A stretch of DNA of 64,000 nt from Thermincola carboxydiphila (GTDB lineage Bacteria > Bacillota > Thermincolia > Thermincolales > UBA2595). Shown here in pieces: positions 55,148-63,583 of this stretch; position 1 is the stretch's first letter; each line of letters opens with the position of its first letter. The translations under genes and the position numbers were made by a program. The stretch lies in NCBI GenBank assembly GCA_016841045.1, contig JAENZX010000010.1, forward strand, positions 1 through 64,000, given 5' to 3'. The notes below the pieces were generated by a model. It was given only the letters and a program-made list of their open reading frames with translations, did no database searches and was not told where the DNA came from.

Positions 55148-55837
55148 TTATACAATAGCAAATTCAAGCCCAGCTATAAGAGATTCATAAGTTTCATCTG
55201 CAGAGGCTCTTTCGACAATAAGATAGTTCATACCCGACCTTTTCGCACACTCACCATCCCTATCATCACGATCTCCTATAAACAGGCATTGTTCAGGATT
55301 AACCCCCAACTTATCCATTATCACAAAAACACCCCGGGGATCAGGTTTGAGCCTGTCCACTCCTTTGTCAGTAGCACTTACTATTAGATCACAGGATATC
55401 TTAAGAGCCTTTAATTTATCAGCTGAAGGATAATCAGAAAAAACTGCAGTACGGATACCTTTTCTCTTTAGCAAACCAATAAACCGACCGGCTCCTGAAT
55501 AACGGCAGCCATACAGATGTCTAAGTGGAACTTCATACATCCATTTGTGAACTGCCTCCCTGACAACCTCAGGGGGAACCCCCAGCTTCTCTGCAGCCCA
55601 ATTATACTGTCCTTTGTCGATATCCAACACCTTGGAAAGTGCCCTTTTTTCCCGCTCTTTTCTGAAATGGTAAATTAACCGAGCTTCCTGCCAATGTTTG
55701 GGGCTTTTCAGGCATGCTCTCAAAAGTTCTAAGGCCATTATCCATCTCAGCCTTTTCTGGTTGTAAAGGGTTCCATCCATATCAAAAATTACTGCTCTTA
55801 AGTTCTCCCAATCTATATCCATTGGACTTAGTCTCAT
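55148..55837 (-). CDS. HAD-superfamily hydrolase
   Basis: 229 residues. Motif I FDMDGTLYNQ with the nucleophile aspartate, motif II in TAVFSDYP, motif III lysine in RLKPDPRG and motif IV FIGDRDDRDGE are all present. The cap is helical and inserted after motif I (C1 type), as in phosphoglycolate-phosphatase-like enzymes. Substrate unknown. ATG at 55837 after CAGGAG. It precedes the ferredoxin-type gene by about 30 bp, so they are likely co-transcribed. Confidence 0.9.
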   Translation of the reverse strand: MRLSPMDIDWENLRAVIFDMDGTLYNQKRLRWIMALELLRACLKSPKHWQEARLIYHFRKEREKRALSKVLDIDKGQYNWAAEKLGVPPEVVREAVHKWMYEVPLRHLYGCRYSGAGRFIGLLKRKGIRTAVFSDYPSADKLKALKISCDLIVSATDKGVDRLKPDPRGVFVIMDKLGVNPEQCLFIGDRDDRDGECAKRSGMNYLIVERASADETYESLIAGLEFAIV

Positions 55838-55947
55838 GTTCTGCTCCTGGGTTGAGTTTTGTTTTTTATACAACTATGCAAATATCTTTGATAATATAAA
55901 TTCCCTGAACTTCAATATAAACCTGCAATCAAAGTAAAAATCTTCTC

Positions 55948-55976
55948 GGTATAAAGGCCAAGACTGGACATATAAT
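55948..55976 (+). promoter_or_regulatory. possible sigma-E promoter for ytrH-ytrI
   Basis: GGTATAAA, a 13-bp spacer and CATATAAT resemble the mother-cell sigma-E -35 and -10 elements, 20 bp before the ytrH start. ytrH is under sigma-E in B. subtilis. The match is by eye only. Confidence 0.45.
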
Positions 55977-55996
55977 TTTTTAGCGGGGGGATTTTT

Positions 55997-56323
55997 ATGG
56001 AGCGTTTTCTGGCAAAGCTGTTATATATGTTCCTTACGGCCCTGGGAATGATTATTGGGGGCTCCCTGATAGGTTCTGTTTCTGCAGGGGTCACCGGTCA
56101 CGGTCCCTTTAAAACCATGTGTGAACTTGCCCGGGACCTTAAAATATGGGCAGCAGTGGCGGCCATTGGTGGAAGCTTCACATCCTTGCAGACTCTCGAG
56201 TCCGGCTTGCTGGAGGGTGAAATAAAAACAGTTATAAAACAGCTTGGCTATATTTTCAGCGCCTTTGCCGGAGCTCACATAGGCTATCTTTTAATTCTCG
56301 CCCTGGCGGATACCAAAAAATGA
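55997..56323 (+). CDS. ytrH: sporulation membrane protein YtrH
   Basis: 108 residues, three hydrophobic segments. The blocks LTALGMIIGGSLIGSVSAG, DLKIWAAVAAIGGSF and SAFAGAHIGYLL follow B. subtilis YtrH closely. YtrH is made in the mother cell and is needed for efficient sporulation. GGGGGGA lies before the ATG. The stop codon overlaps the next gene (ATGA). Confidence 0.9.
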   Translation: MERFLAKLLYMFLTALGMIIGGSLIGSVSAGVTGHGPFKTMCELARDLKIWAAVAAIGGSFTSLQTLESGLLEGEIKTVIKQLGYIFSAFAGAHIGYLLILALADTKK

Positions 56324-56787
56324 TTTCCCGGCTCAAATTCATTATCGCAGGTTTCATCCTCGGATTCCTGGTAGGGGCTGCCACTCTCAACCTAATACTG
56401 GGACGTCATCTGGATAACGCTGAATTGGAAATCAAAAAACTCCGCTCCGATCTAGCAGACCAATACGAAAAAACTACCCTGCTGGAAGAAAAGTTGGCTG
56501 TCAGGCAAAAGCTTACTGTAGACGAGATCATGGTTAATGCAAATCTGGAAGATGAATTTGAGAAGCTGGAGGTTGAATCAACTGCCAAAAAACTGCTAAA
56601 AGTCCTCAAAGGTAAAGAACTTAAAGAACTTGACCCCACCCTGGTAATAAACATACTTGACAGAAGGATTGTAGAGACCCCGGAGCATAAGTACAGAATA
56701 ACCGTAAAGGGAACCCTTATCTCCGAACGAATAATAATGTACATTGATGCTGAAGAAATAAAAGATGTGCCTTTAGGTAACTTTTAA
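56320..56787 (+). CDS. ytrI: sporulation membrane protein YtrI-like
   Basis: 155 residues: N-terminal membrane segment (IIAGFILGFLVGAATLNLIL), coiled coil (about 30-85) and a small C-terminal beta domain. The four-base overlap with ytrH and the shared topology indicate YtrI, though sequence conservation in this family is low. Acts with YtrH in the mother cell. A hairpin follows. Confidence 0.78.
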   Translation: MISRLKFIIAGFILGFLVGAATLNLILGRHLDNAELEIKKLRSDLADQYEKTTLLEEKLAVRQKLTVDEIMVNANLEDEFEKLEVESTAKKLLKVLKGKELKELDPTLVINILDRRIVETPEHKYRITVKGTLISERIIMYIDAEEIKDVPLGNF

Positions 56788-56804
56788 CTATAAAGTATGG
56801 GAAA

Positions 56805-56829
56805 AGAGGGCCTGTTTACAAGGCCCTCT
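56805..56829 (-). terminator. hairpin between ytrI and a convergent gene
   Basis: Stem AGAGGGCCT/AGGCCCTCT with a seven-base loop; the T-run (TTTT) is on the minus strand side, so it serves the gene at 56854-57309 best. Confidence 0.7.
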
Positions 56830-56853
56830 GGAGTATCTTTGACAATTTGTCTG

Positions 56854-57309
56854 TTATCGGAAACGCCTTCCAAGCCTCTTTGCCTTCGGGGGCTGCAGAA
56901 GTTCACTTAATATTATCCCGTTAACTATACTTTCAGAATCCAAGAGAGGGTGATTTGGAAGCCCGGCCTCCTTCTCCGGCTGCAACTCCGTCCTAGTCTG
57001 TGTGTTGGCTGCCAGAATAATTCCCGTCTGGTCTTCCATTGGATTTTCAATTACGGTATTATTTACCGTGTTTCTCAGAGAGTCAACACCCTTCTCCGGG
57101 GCTTTGGCATACTCACCCCACCTATTTTCTCCATCCCCTTCGTCGTCTTCTTCCCAGGGGAAACCCCAGTCCTTAAAAACAGTGGGCAGCTGTTTTTCTC
57201 CCAAAACCTCAGGAAGTCTTTCTTTCATTTCACCGGTAATCTCACCAGCTTTGTTAAGAACCCGGAATACCAGAACGACTATCACGATTATTATCCAAAG
57301 GCCTTCCAA
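56854..57309 (-). CDS. hypothetical single-pass membrane protein next to floA
   Basis: 151 residues. One N-terminal membrane segment (LWIIIVIVVLVFRVLN), then an acidic, poorly ordered middle and a conserved-looking end (SESIVNGIILSELLQPPKAK) with basic residues. The end motif recalls small proteins of clostridial sporulation loci but no family name is certain. It starts at TTG 57309 after AAGGAGG and lies 40 bp after floA, so it is part of the nfeD-floA operon. Function unknown. Confidence 0.65.
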   Translation of the reverse strand: MEGLWIIIVIVVLVFRVLNKAGEITGEMKERLPEVLGEKQLPTVFKDWGFPWEEDDEGDGENRWGEYAKAPEKGVDSLRNTVNNTVIENPMEDQTGIILAANTQTRTELQPEKEAGLPNHPLLDSESIVNGIILSELLQPPKAKRLGRRFR

Positions 57310-57348
57310 ACTTCCCCCTCCTTTTTAAACTGGTTGATAAAACATCTT

Positions 57349-58365
57349 TTACTTTGAACTTGGAGGTACATTTGAATTACCCGTTTCACCTGTTTTAGGG
57401 GTTATTTTGCCTATGGACTCTCTCATATCGGTATCTGCTAAAAGATTCATCATATTATAATAATCCATGACCCCTAGCTTTCCAGACCGCAGCGCCTCTG
57501 CCAAAGCATCCGGCACCAGGGCTTCTGCCTCTACAACCTTGGCCCGCATCTCCTGAACTGCAGCCTTCATCTCCTGTTCCTTGGCTACCGCCATAGCCCG
57601 GCGTTCTTCAGCCTTGGCCTGAGCAATCCTTTTGTCTGCTTCGGCCTGATCAGTCTGCAGCTGTGCACCTATATTCCTGCCAACATCCACATCTGCAATA
57701 TCAATCGAGAGAATTTCAAAAGCAGTACCGGCATCCAGGCCCTTGCCAAGAACCGTCTGCGAAATAAGGTCCGGGTTTTCAAGCACAGCTTTATGGTTTG
57801 CTGCTGAGCCCACAGTTGTAACTACCCCTTCACCAACACGGGCAATAATGGTTTCTTCCCCTGCGCCACCCACAAGGCGGTCAATATTTGCTCTTACAGT
57901 TACTCGTGCCACAGCCTTAACCTCGATTCCATCTCTGGCTACAGCAGATATAAGCGGGGTTTCAATAACTTTAGGGTTTACACTCATCTGAACAGCTTCC
58001 AGTACATTTCGACCGGCAAGGTCTATAGCCGCAGCCCGTTCAAAGGCCAGGGGTATATTTGCTCGCTCAGCGGCAATCAAGGCGTCTACCACTCTGTCAA
58101 CATTTCCGCCGGCAAGATAGTGAGCTTCAAGTTGGTCTGCGGTAACATTCAATCCTGCTTTTGTAGCTTTAATGAGAGGGTTTACAATTCTTGAGGGGAC
58201 TACTCTTCTCAGACGCATCCCAATAAGTGTCATAATCCCAATTTTAACTCCCGCGGCCAAAGCTGAAATCCATAATCCCACAGGAATAAAAGTAAAGATA
58301 AACGCCACCCCGATGAATCCCAGGGCCAAAATCAATAATGGTGCTAAAGCAGCAACTTCTAACAT
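57349..58365 (-). CDS. floA: flotillin-like protein FloA
   Basis: 338 residues. A hairpin-like N-terminal hydrophobic region (about 5-45), the SPFH domain ([40 protein letters not shown]) and an Ala/Glu-rich coiled coil ([17 protein letters not shown]). This is the YqfA/FloA type that organises functional membrane microdomains. It follows nfeD by 39 bp, as in B. subtilis yqeZ-yqfA. AAGGAGG precedes the ATG. Confidence 0.95.
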   Translation of the reverse strand: MLEVAALAPLLILALGFIGVAFIFTFIPVGLWISALAAGVKIGIMTLIGMRLRRVVPSRIVNPLIKATKAGLNVTADQLEAHYLAGGNVDRVVDALIAAERANIPLAFERAAAIDLAGRNVLEAVQMSVNPKVIETPLISAVARDGIEVKAVARVTVRANIDRLVGGAGEETIIARVGEGVVTTVGSAANHKAVLENPDLISQTVLGKGLDAGTAFEILSIDIADVDVGRNIGAQLQTDQAEADKRIAQAKAEERRAMAVAKEQEMKAAVQEMRAKVVEAEALVPDALAEALRSGKLGVMDYYNMMNLLADTDMRESIGKITPKTGETGNSNVPPSSK

Positions 58366-58404
58366 TAATAACCCTCCTTGAAAAAATTATTTCGGCGGAA
58401 ATAT

Positions 58405-59769
58405 TTATTCAACCTTTGTAGGCCGGACTACAATACGTCCTCCTTCAATCAGCACAACTCTAACCGGTGAACCAGGGGGGACAAATCCGCCTTCTGACAC
58501 CACATCCACGCGGTCACCTAATATTTCTGCAACACCGGCCGGGCGAAGCGGTGTTATGGAAGTTCCTTCAGCATCCAGGTATTTATCAAGGCCCTTTTGG
58601 GGAGTCGTATACCCGGTCTCTGAATCCAACTTGGTACCAAGAATAATTCGGTTCAGCATACCCCGTCTTCCCAGTACCTTAATCATTACATACAATAGAA
58701 TTATACTTCCAAGGGCAGCCACCGAAAGAGATATAACCGCCTGAGCGGGACTTGTCGAAGATAAAAATACTCCCCAGATAACCATTCCCATTCCTGTTAT
58801 ACCTGCGACTCCAAAGCCTGGTATCACAAATATTTCCAGCAAAATAGCCAGCACACCTAGAAAAAAGATAAAAACCGCCAGCCATCCGGTAACTCCTGCC
58901 ATTAAATGGCCGCCAAAATATATTCCGAGAGCAACGATTCCAATGGTTCCACCTACTCCCCAGCCCGGAGTGAAGCCCTCGACCAATAAGCCGGCAAAAC
59001 CAAGCAGCAGCAGGATAGGAGAGATAAACGGGTTAATTATCCACCAGGCAAGTTTTTCCCCCCAGCCCGGATTAATTTCCACACTCTGATAGTAAACTCC
59101 ATCTTTTTGGGCCAGCTCTGTCAGTAACCCGTTCCTGCCCTGGACAATCTTATCAGCCATACCAAGCTCAACTGCTTTCTTCGCAGAAAGAGAAAGAATT
59201 TCACCCTTATCTTTTACGTTTTCAATGACAATATCCCTGTCAGCCATGCCTGCAGCAATATTCTTGTTTCGGCCCCGAGCTTCAGCCGCTGATTCCAGAT
59301 CTGAGCGCCATGAAGAAAGAATCTTTTCATTATTCGGTATGGGTTCAGCCGCCCCCATACTGGCACCTGAGTTCAAATAAATTTTTTCTGCCGAAAGGGT
59401 GATAAGCACTCCGGCCGACTTGGCTTCACCGCTTACAAATGCGTCAACAGGTACTTTTGAATCAAATACCAGGGACTTAATTTTTTGTGAAGAAGCTATC
59501 AAGCCTCCCGGAGTATCGATATCCAGCACCACTTTTTTTGCCCCCATCCGGTACGCCTTATCAAGGCTCCGCTCGACAAAGGAGGCCTGACCCGGTTCAA
59601 TCATTCCTTTGATGGGTATAAAGACGAGCTGTTCTTCTCCGCCTGCCCCGACCACGTAAAGACTGCCGGATAGTACTCCTGAAATTATGAGCAAAAAACA
59701 AACTATAATCCGTACTAACTTTTTTATAGCAACCCCTCCTTTCAAACTAAGGTTTATGTACCGTAACAC
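58405..59769 (-). CDS. nfeD: NfeD protein with ClpP-like protease domain
   Basis: Up to 454 residues. A signal peptide, then a ClpP-class serine protease domain (LDIDTPGGLIASSQ, SGEAKSAGVLITL, GASMGAAEP), four membrane segments and a C-terminal OB-fold NfeD domain. It partners FloA. The start is unclear: AAAGGAGGGG at 59741-59733 lies inside the frame, seven bases before an ATA codon (59727) that would begin exactly at the signal peptide (KKLVRI...). A GTG at 59769 with AGGA five bases upstream is the standard alternative and is used for these coordinates. Confidence 0.9.
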   Translation of the reverse strand: MLRYINLSLKGGVAIKKLVRIIVCFLLIISGVLSGSLYVVGAGGEEQLVFIPIKGMIEPGQASFVERSLDKAYRMGAKKVVLDIDTPGGLIASSQKIKSLVFDSKVPVDAFVSGEAKSAGVLITLSAEKIYLNSGASMGAAEPIPNNEKILSSWRSDLESAAEARGRNKNIAAGMADRDIVIENVKDKGEILSLSAKKAVELGMADKIVQGRNGLLTELAQKDGVYYQSVEINPGWGEKLAWWIINPFISPILLLLGFAGLLVEGFTPGWGVGGTIGIVALGIYFGGHLMAGVTGWLAVFIFFLGVLAILLEIFVIPGFGVAGITGMGMVIWGVFLSSTSPAQAVISLSVAALGSIILLYVMIKVLGRRGMLNRIILGTKLDSETGYTTPQKGLDKYLDAEGTSITPLRPAGVAEILGDRVDVVSEGGFVPPGSPVRVVLIEGGRIVVRPTKVE

Positions 59770-59776
59770 TTAATTC

Positions 59777-59802
59777 CTGGATTTACATTCTGGATTTACA
59801 TT
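59777..59802. repeat. 13-bp perfect tandem duplication before nfeD
   Basis: CTGGATTTACATT occurs twice in a row (59777-59789, 59790-59802). The region up to the divergent gene (60064) is AT-rich, without other genes; an inverted repeat TATAGT-7-ACTATA is at 60023-60041 close to the DUF1836 gene. Confidence 0.8.
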
Positions 59803-60064
59803 TACAACTAATTAAATTTACTTTTACATATCCTTTTTCCTCCTATTAAATAAATTTTTGGTTTGCATATTAATATCATATCACATGGTATTTTATATAT
59901 CAATACGCGGTTTTTAATACCACATAGACGCCAGCCCCTAATTTTGCTGATTATAATTAAATAGCTCTCTCTTTCTTAACGTAGTTCAAATTATAACCTA
60001 TGGCGACACATACACCTTGCCTTATAGTATTAAAAACTATATAATTGGTATTGGAGGTGGCTTT

Positions 60065-60670
60065 ATGAATTTTAGTAAAGAAGATCTGAAAAAACTGGTA
60101 AGTACATTATCCCTTGCTGAAGAAGTAAATATTACAGATATTCCGGATATAGGGTTATACATGGAACAGGTAACCGGACTCATAGACAGTAAATTGGGAA
60201 GTTTAACCAGAAGTCCCGATGATAAGGTCCTTACAAAAACCATGATTAATAATTACACCAAGGCGGGACTTCTTATTCCTCCGGTGAACAAAAAGTATTA
60301 CAGGGACCAAGTAATTTTAATGATCTTAATATATTACCTTAAGAACATTTTATCTATAAATGATATACGTGACTTGTTCGCACCAATACTTAATGACATT
60401 ACTATCCGGGAAGATGATATTATACCATTGTCTGATATTTACTCTGCTTTTCTTGAACTCAAAAATCAAGAACTGGACAGTTTCCATACTGATTTTATTG
60501 AAAAGCACGAATTAATCCGGCAAAAAACGGGGAAGCTCGAAAAGCAAAACAAAGAAGTAGCGGAAATGTTCCTAACTGTGATAATGCTAATTGCACAAGC
60601 TAACGCTCAGAAAAGGCTGGCCGAAAAAATCATAGATGAATATTTCAAGCCACTGTCAGACCAAGGATAG
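60065..60670 (+). CDS. DUF1836 family protein, MerR-like regulator
   Basis: 201 residues. Residues 55-110 match the DUF1836 pattern: TKTMINNYTKAGLLIPPVNK then YYRDQVILMILIYYLKNIL, a MerR-like winged helix. A long helical C-terminal half follows, likely for dimerisation. Targets unknown. ATG at 60065 follows GGAGG. An inverted repeat (60023-60041) just upstream may be its own operator. A terminator-like hairpin follows at 60742. Confidence 0.82.
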   Translation: MNFSKEDLKKLVSTLSLAEEVNITDIPDIGLYMEQVTGLIDSKLGSLTRSPDDKVLTKTMINNYTKAGLLIPPVNKKYYRDQVILMILIYYLKNILSINDIRDLFAPILNDITIREDDIIPLSDIYSAFLELKNQELDSFHTDFIEKHELIRQKTGKLEKQNKEVAEMFLTVIMLIAQANAQKRLAEKIIDEYFKPLSDQG

Positions 60671-60741
60671 CAGAAGGTGCTGCCGGTTGGACCAGTAAAG
60701 GAACAGAATTGATAAACCAATTATACGAGGATATTGAGCAA

Positions 60742-60795
60742 AGAGGATTGGATTCTGTAATTCACAGATCTCAATCCTCTTAGTTTTGATTCTTT
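60742..60795 (+). terminator. terminator after the DUF1836 gene
   Basis: AGAGGATTG (60742-60750) pairs with CAATCCTCT (60772-60780), then TAGTTTTGATTCTTTTT on the plus strand. A second small hairpin GGTTTGC/GCAAACC is at 60811-60828. Confidence 0.75.
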
Positions 60796-60839
60796 TTATT
60801 TCAAATCCTGGGTTTGCGAAAGCAAACCTTCTGATTTAT

Positions 60840-60895
60840 CACTACTCACTACCCGCTACTCACTACCCACTACTCACTACTCACCACCCACTATA
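60840..60895 (+). repeat. eight-unit CACTACY heptamer repeat
   Basis: Eight contiguous 7-bp units from 60840 to 60895: mostly CACTACT or CACTACC, with one CGCTACT, one CACCACC and a last CACTATA. Same strand and sequence as the array at 51565-51592. It lies between a hairpin and the L,D-transpeptidase gene. Confidence 0.9.
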
Positions 60896-60968
60896 TCATT
60901 TCCGGTTCTGCTTATTTCGGTTTCCTCATAAACTAGTGCTAAACATTGTAAAAAGGGAGGAAAATACC

Positions 60969-62327
60969 CTGAAACCGAAGCATTTTGTTCCCATAGTGTT
61001 ACTGATAATAATTTTTGCCGGAGTTATTTACTGGATGACTAGGTTTGCAAGCTTTCAACTGACCCAGAGCCCTGGCAAGCCCTTGACAAATGCAGAAATT
61101 ACGGTAGATTTCCTTTTTCCTATGCGTCAGGAAGACCTAACTGATAAAATACTCCTTGTCCCTGAAAACCCACAAACACTTTTTCACTACAAGGTACGAT
61201 GGCTGAACCGGACAACAGCTCTCATAAGTTTAACTCAAATCGGCTCTCCCGAAGGGCAATTGGTTAATGTTCAAATAACCGGAGCCCCAACCATATTACC
61301 TTTAATTAAAAAAAGCGTCAATGCAAAACTACGACCCAGAATACCTCTTAGGCTTAGTTCAAAAACAAATTTGAAGAATATACCCTCCAGAGGACCTATT
61401 CCCCTAAAATTTAACACTCCTGTTAACCCTAAGATTCTTGAATCTGAGGTTACCCTTCCCATACCTGGCCGGCTAAAACCTGTCCGGTTTTTATTCAATA
61501 ATAAATTATATATTGACTATAGCAGCTGGAATTACTACCCTGATAAGCCATTCAAGCAAGGTGCAGCTTACACCCTTGTCCTAAAACCTGGAATATGCAG
61601 CATGGGAGGCAGTCAATTACTAAACAAGAGTATTATAAATTATACTATTGCCACCTCCCCTAAGGTTATCAGCTCGAAACCTGAAAAAAATGCTGACAGC
61701 ATTTACTTGTACCGAAACATCGAAATTACTACAGATAAACCATTGTTGTCTGCCTCCCTGGAAGTTGTTGATTCCACACGCAATGCCGCCGTTCCAGGCA
61801 ATACCACGATTAAGGGCAACAAAATAATTTTCAGGCCTTCCGAGTGCTTCATGCCAGATAAATCTTATAAGGTTAGGCTGACAGGGGAATCCACAGAACA
61901 TGAGCCAATGAATGAATACGTTTACTATTTCACAACAGTCAGTATGAATAACCGTTTGTGGGTCGAAGTGAATCTTGGTGATAAACATACTATGACAGTC
62001 TACCGTGGAAATAAAGCCTTACGAACTATGCTGGCTTCGGGTGGAAAGGAGAGCACACCAACTCCTTTAGGAACCTTTTATACCAAGGACCGCGGGCACA
62101 GTTTCTGGTCACCCCGCTTTGGTGAAGGGGCGACATACTGGGTGAGGCTGGTTGACCAGATATTAGTACACTCCGTGCCACGAGACCACCGGTGGCAGCT
62201 CAAGGAAGATGAACATGAAAAACTCGGCCTTCCCGCAAGTCATGGCTGTGTCCGTCTATCAGAAGAAAATGCCAAATGGTTTTTCGAAAATATCCCTGGC
62301 GGAACTCCGGTAATCATCCATAAATAA
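60969..62327 (+). CDS. L,D-transpeptidase (YkuD) with bacterial Ig-like domains, probable CTG start
   Basis: 452 residues. One N-terminal membrane anchor (FVPIVLLIIIFAGVIYWM), two Ig-like domains (about 45-320) and a C-terminal YkuD domain with HSVPRDH and the catalytic cysteine in SHGCVRLS. It forms or edits 3-3 peptide cross-links in peptidoglycan. In-frame ATG/GTG codons upstream run through a heptamer repeat and lack a site; the only codon at proper distance (eight bases) from AAGGGAGG is CTG at 60969, which begins just before the anchor. Confidence 0.88.
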   Translation: MKPKHFVPIVLLIIIFAGVIYWMTRFASFQLTQSPGKPLTNAEITVDFLFPMRQEDLTDKILLVPENPQTLFHYKVRWLNRTTALISLTQIGSPEGQLVNVQITGAPTILPLIKKSVNAKLRPRIPLRLSSKTNLKNIPSRGPIPLKFNTPVNPKILESEVTLPIPGRLKPVRFLFNNKLYIDYSSWNYYPDKPFKQGAAYTLVLKPGICSMGGSQLLNKSIINYTIATSPKVISSKPEKNADSIYLYRNIEITTDKPLLSASLEVVDSTRNAAVPGNTTIKGNKIIFRPSECFMPDKSYKVRLTGESTEHEPMNEYVYYFTTVSMNNRLWVEVNLGDKHTMTVYRGNKALRTMLASGGKESTPTPLGTFYTKDRGHSFWSPRFGEGATYWVRLVDQILVHSVPRDHRWQLKEDEHEKLGLPASHGCVRLSEENAKWFFENIPGGTPVIIHK

Positions 62328-62342
62328 CTGTGGAGGCACATG

Positions 62343-62936
62343 ATGAACGCAGTCTTTTTTTTCCTGATAGTTGCAGGTATACTAACTGCCGCTGTTACCG
62401 GTAGAATCAATACAATTACGGTGGATGCCGTTACATCAGCCAGCCAGGGGGTAAAACAGGTATTTGCCCTTGTAGGTATTCTTACGTTTTGGCTGGGGAT
62501 CGCGAAAGTAGCGGAAAAATCTGGATTAATAAAACTATTTACAGGAATTCTACAACCGGCAGTTGGCTGGCTTTTTCCGAGCATCCCTAAAGGCCACCCG
62601 GCCCTGGGAGCTATTTTAATGAATCTTAGTGCAAATATTTTTGGATTTGGTAGTGCTGCAACACCTTTTGGACTAAAAGCCATGGAACAGCTTCAAAAAC
62701 TAAACCGCTCTGAAAAGGCCAGTGAAGCAATGTGTACATTTCTGGCCATTAATAGTACCAGTATAACACTGATTCCAAGTACAATAATTGCTATTCGCAT
62801 CAATGCAGGTTCAAGCAATCCCATGGAAATAATAGGAACTATGTTATTCGCTAGTACTATCTCTACAGTTGTGGCAGTATCTGCAGACTGGGTTTGTAGA
62901 ACTTACTTAAAAAGGGGAAAAAATAATGTTTTATGA
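62343..62936 (+). CDS. spmA: spore maturation protein A
   Basis: 197 residues, five or so membrane segments of the nucleoside-recognition (Gate) domain: FALVGILTFWLGIAKVAEKSG, MNLSANIFGFGSAATPFGLKAM and FLAINSTSITLIPSTII. Required for spore core dehydration in B. subtilis. GGAGG precedes two ATG codons; the second (62343) is better spaced. Overlaps spmB by 11 bp. Starts right after the L,D-transpeptidase gene, an envelope/spore cluster. Confidence 0.95.
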   Translation: MNAVFFFLIVAGILTAAVTGRINTITVDAVTSASQGVKQVFALVGILTFWLGIAKVAEKSGLIKLFTGILQPAVGWLFPSIPKGHPALGAILMNLSANIFGFGSAATPFGLKAMEQLQKLNRSEKASEAMCTFLAINSTSITLIPSTIIAIRINAGSSNPMEIIGTMLFASTISTVVAVSADWVCRTYLKRGKNNVL

Positions 62937-63459
62937 TTGGTTAATCGCCATTGGAAACTGGTCAATTCCGTTGTTTCTGTTAATTGTATTTTTACATGCA
63001 AGTTACAAGAAGCTGCCAATTTACGATACCTTTGTAGAAGGTGCCAGGGAAGGCTTTACCGTAGCTCTGAGAATTCTTCCTTACGTTGTGGGAATCTATG
63101 CTGCTGTTGGAATTTTCCGCGGCTCCGGTGCGCTGGAATTTATCCTGTCGCCTGTTAGGCCGCTTCTTGAGTTACTTGGCATACCTGGAGAAATTCTTTC
63201 TCTCATGATTGTCCGTCTTTTATCAGGACCTGCATCAATTGGTTTTACGGCAGAATTGGTTGACCGCTATGGACCTGATTCCTACATTGGCCGCCTCGCT
63301 TCCACCCTTGACGGCAGTACAGACACCGTTTTTTATATCCTCGCCGTTTATTTTGCCTCTGCAAATGTAAAAAACCCTAGGTACTCTCTCCCGGTAGGGC
63401 TTCTTGGAGCCTTGTCAGGTTATGCTGCGTCGGTATTTATATGCAGAATTGCGTTCTGA
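62926..63459 (+). CDS. spmB: spore maturation protein B
   Basis: 177 residues with four to five membrane segments and the Gate domain: TFVEGAREGFTVALRILPY, GPASIGFTAELVDRYGPDS and STDTVFYILAVYF. Works with SpmA in spore core dehydration. The start ATG overlaps the 3' end of spmA, so synthesis is coupled. AAAGGGGA lies upstream. Confidence 0.95.
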   Translation: MFYDWLIAIGNWSIPLFLLIVFLHASYKKLPIYDTFVEGAREGFTVALRILPYVVGIYAAVGIFRGSGALEFILSPVRPLLELLGIPGEILSLMIVRLLSGPASIGFTAELVDRYGPDSYIGRLASTLDGSTDTVFYILAVYFASANVKNPRYSLPVGLLGALSGYAASVFICRIAF

Positions 63460-63583
63460 ATAAAAAAAATTGCCATGGACAGCCTATTACAGATTAATCT
63501 TAGTAATTTTTTACAATACTAGACAGTGAGAAAAAATTCCAGTAAGATATATTACATAATATAAAAACGAAAAAGGTGATTTC

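Noticed and set aside
60840-60895. CRISPR-like array
   Set aside because: Seven-bp units with no spacers and no cas genes; it is a tandem microsatellite-like repeat.
60786-60968. N-terminal extension of the L,D-transpeptidase frame
   Set aside because: It translates a hairpin and the heptamer repeat, gives low-complexity HYPLLTTHHP-like protein, and has no ribosome binding site; the signal segment begins later.
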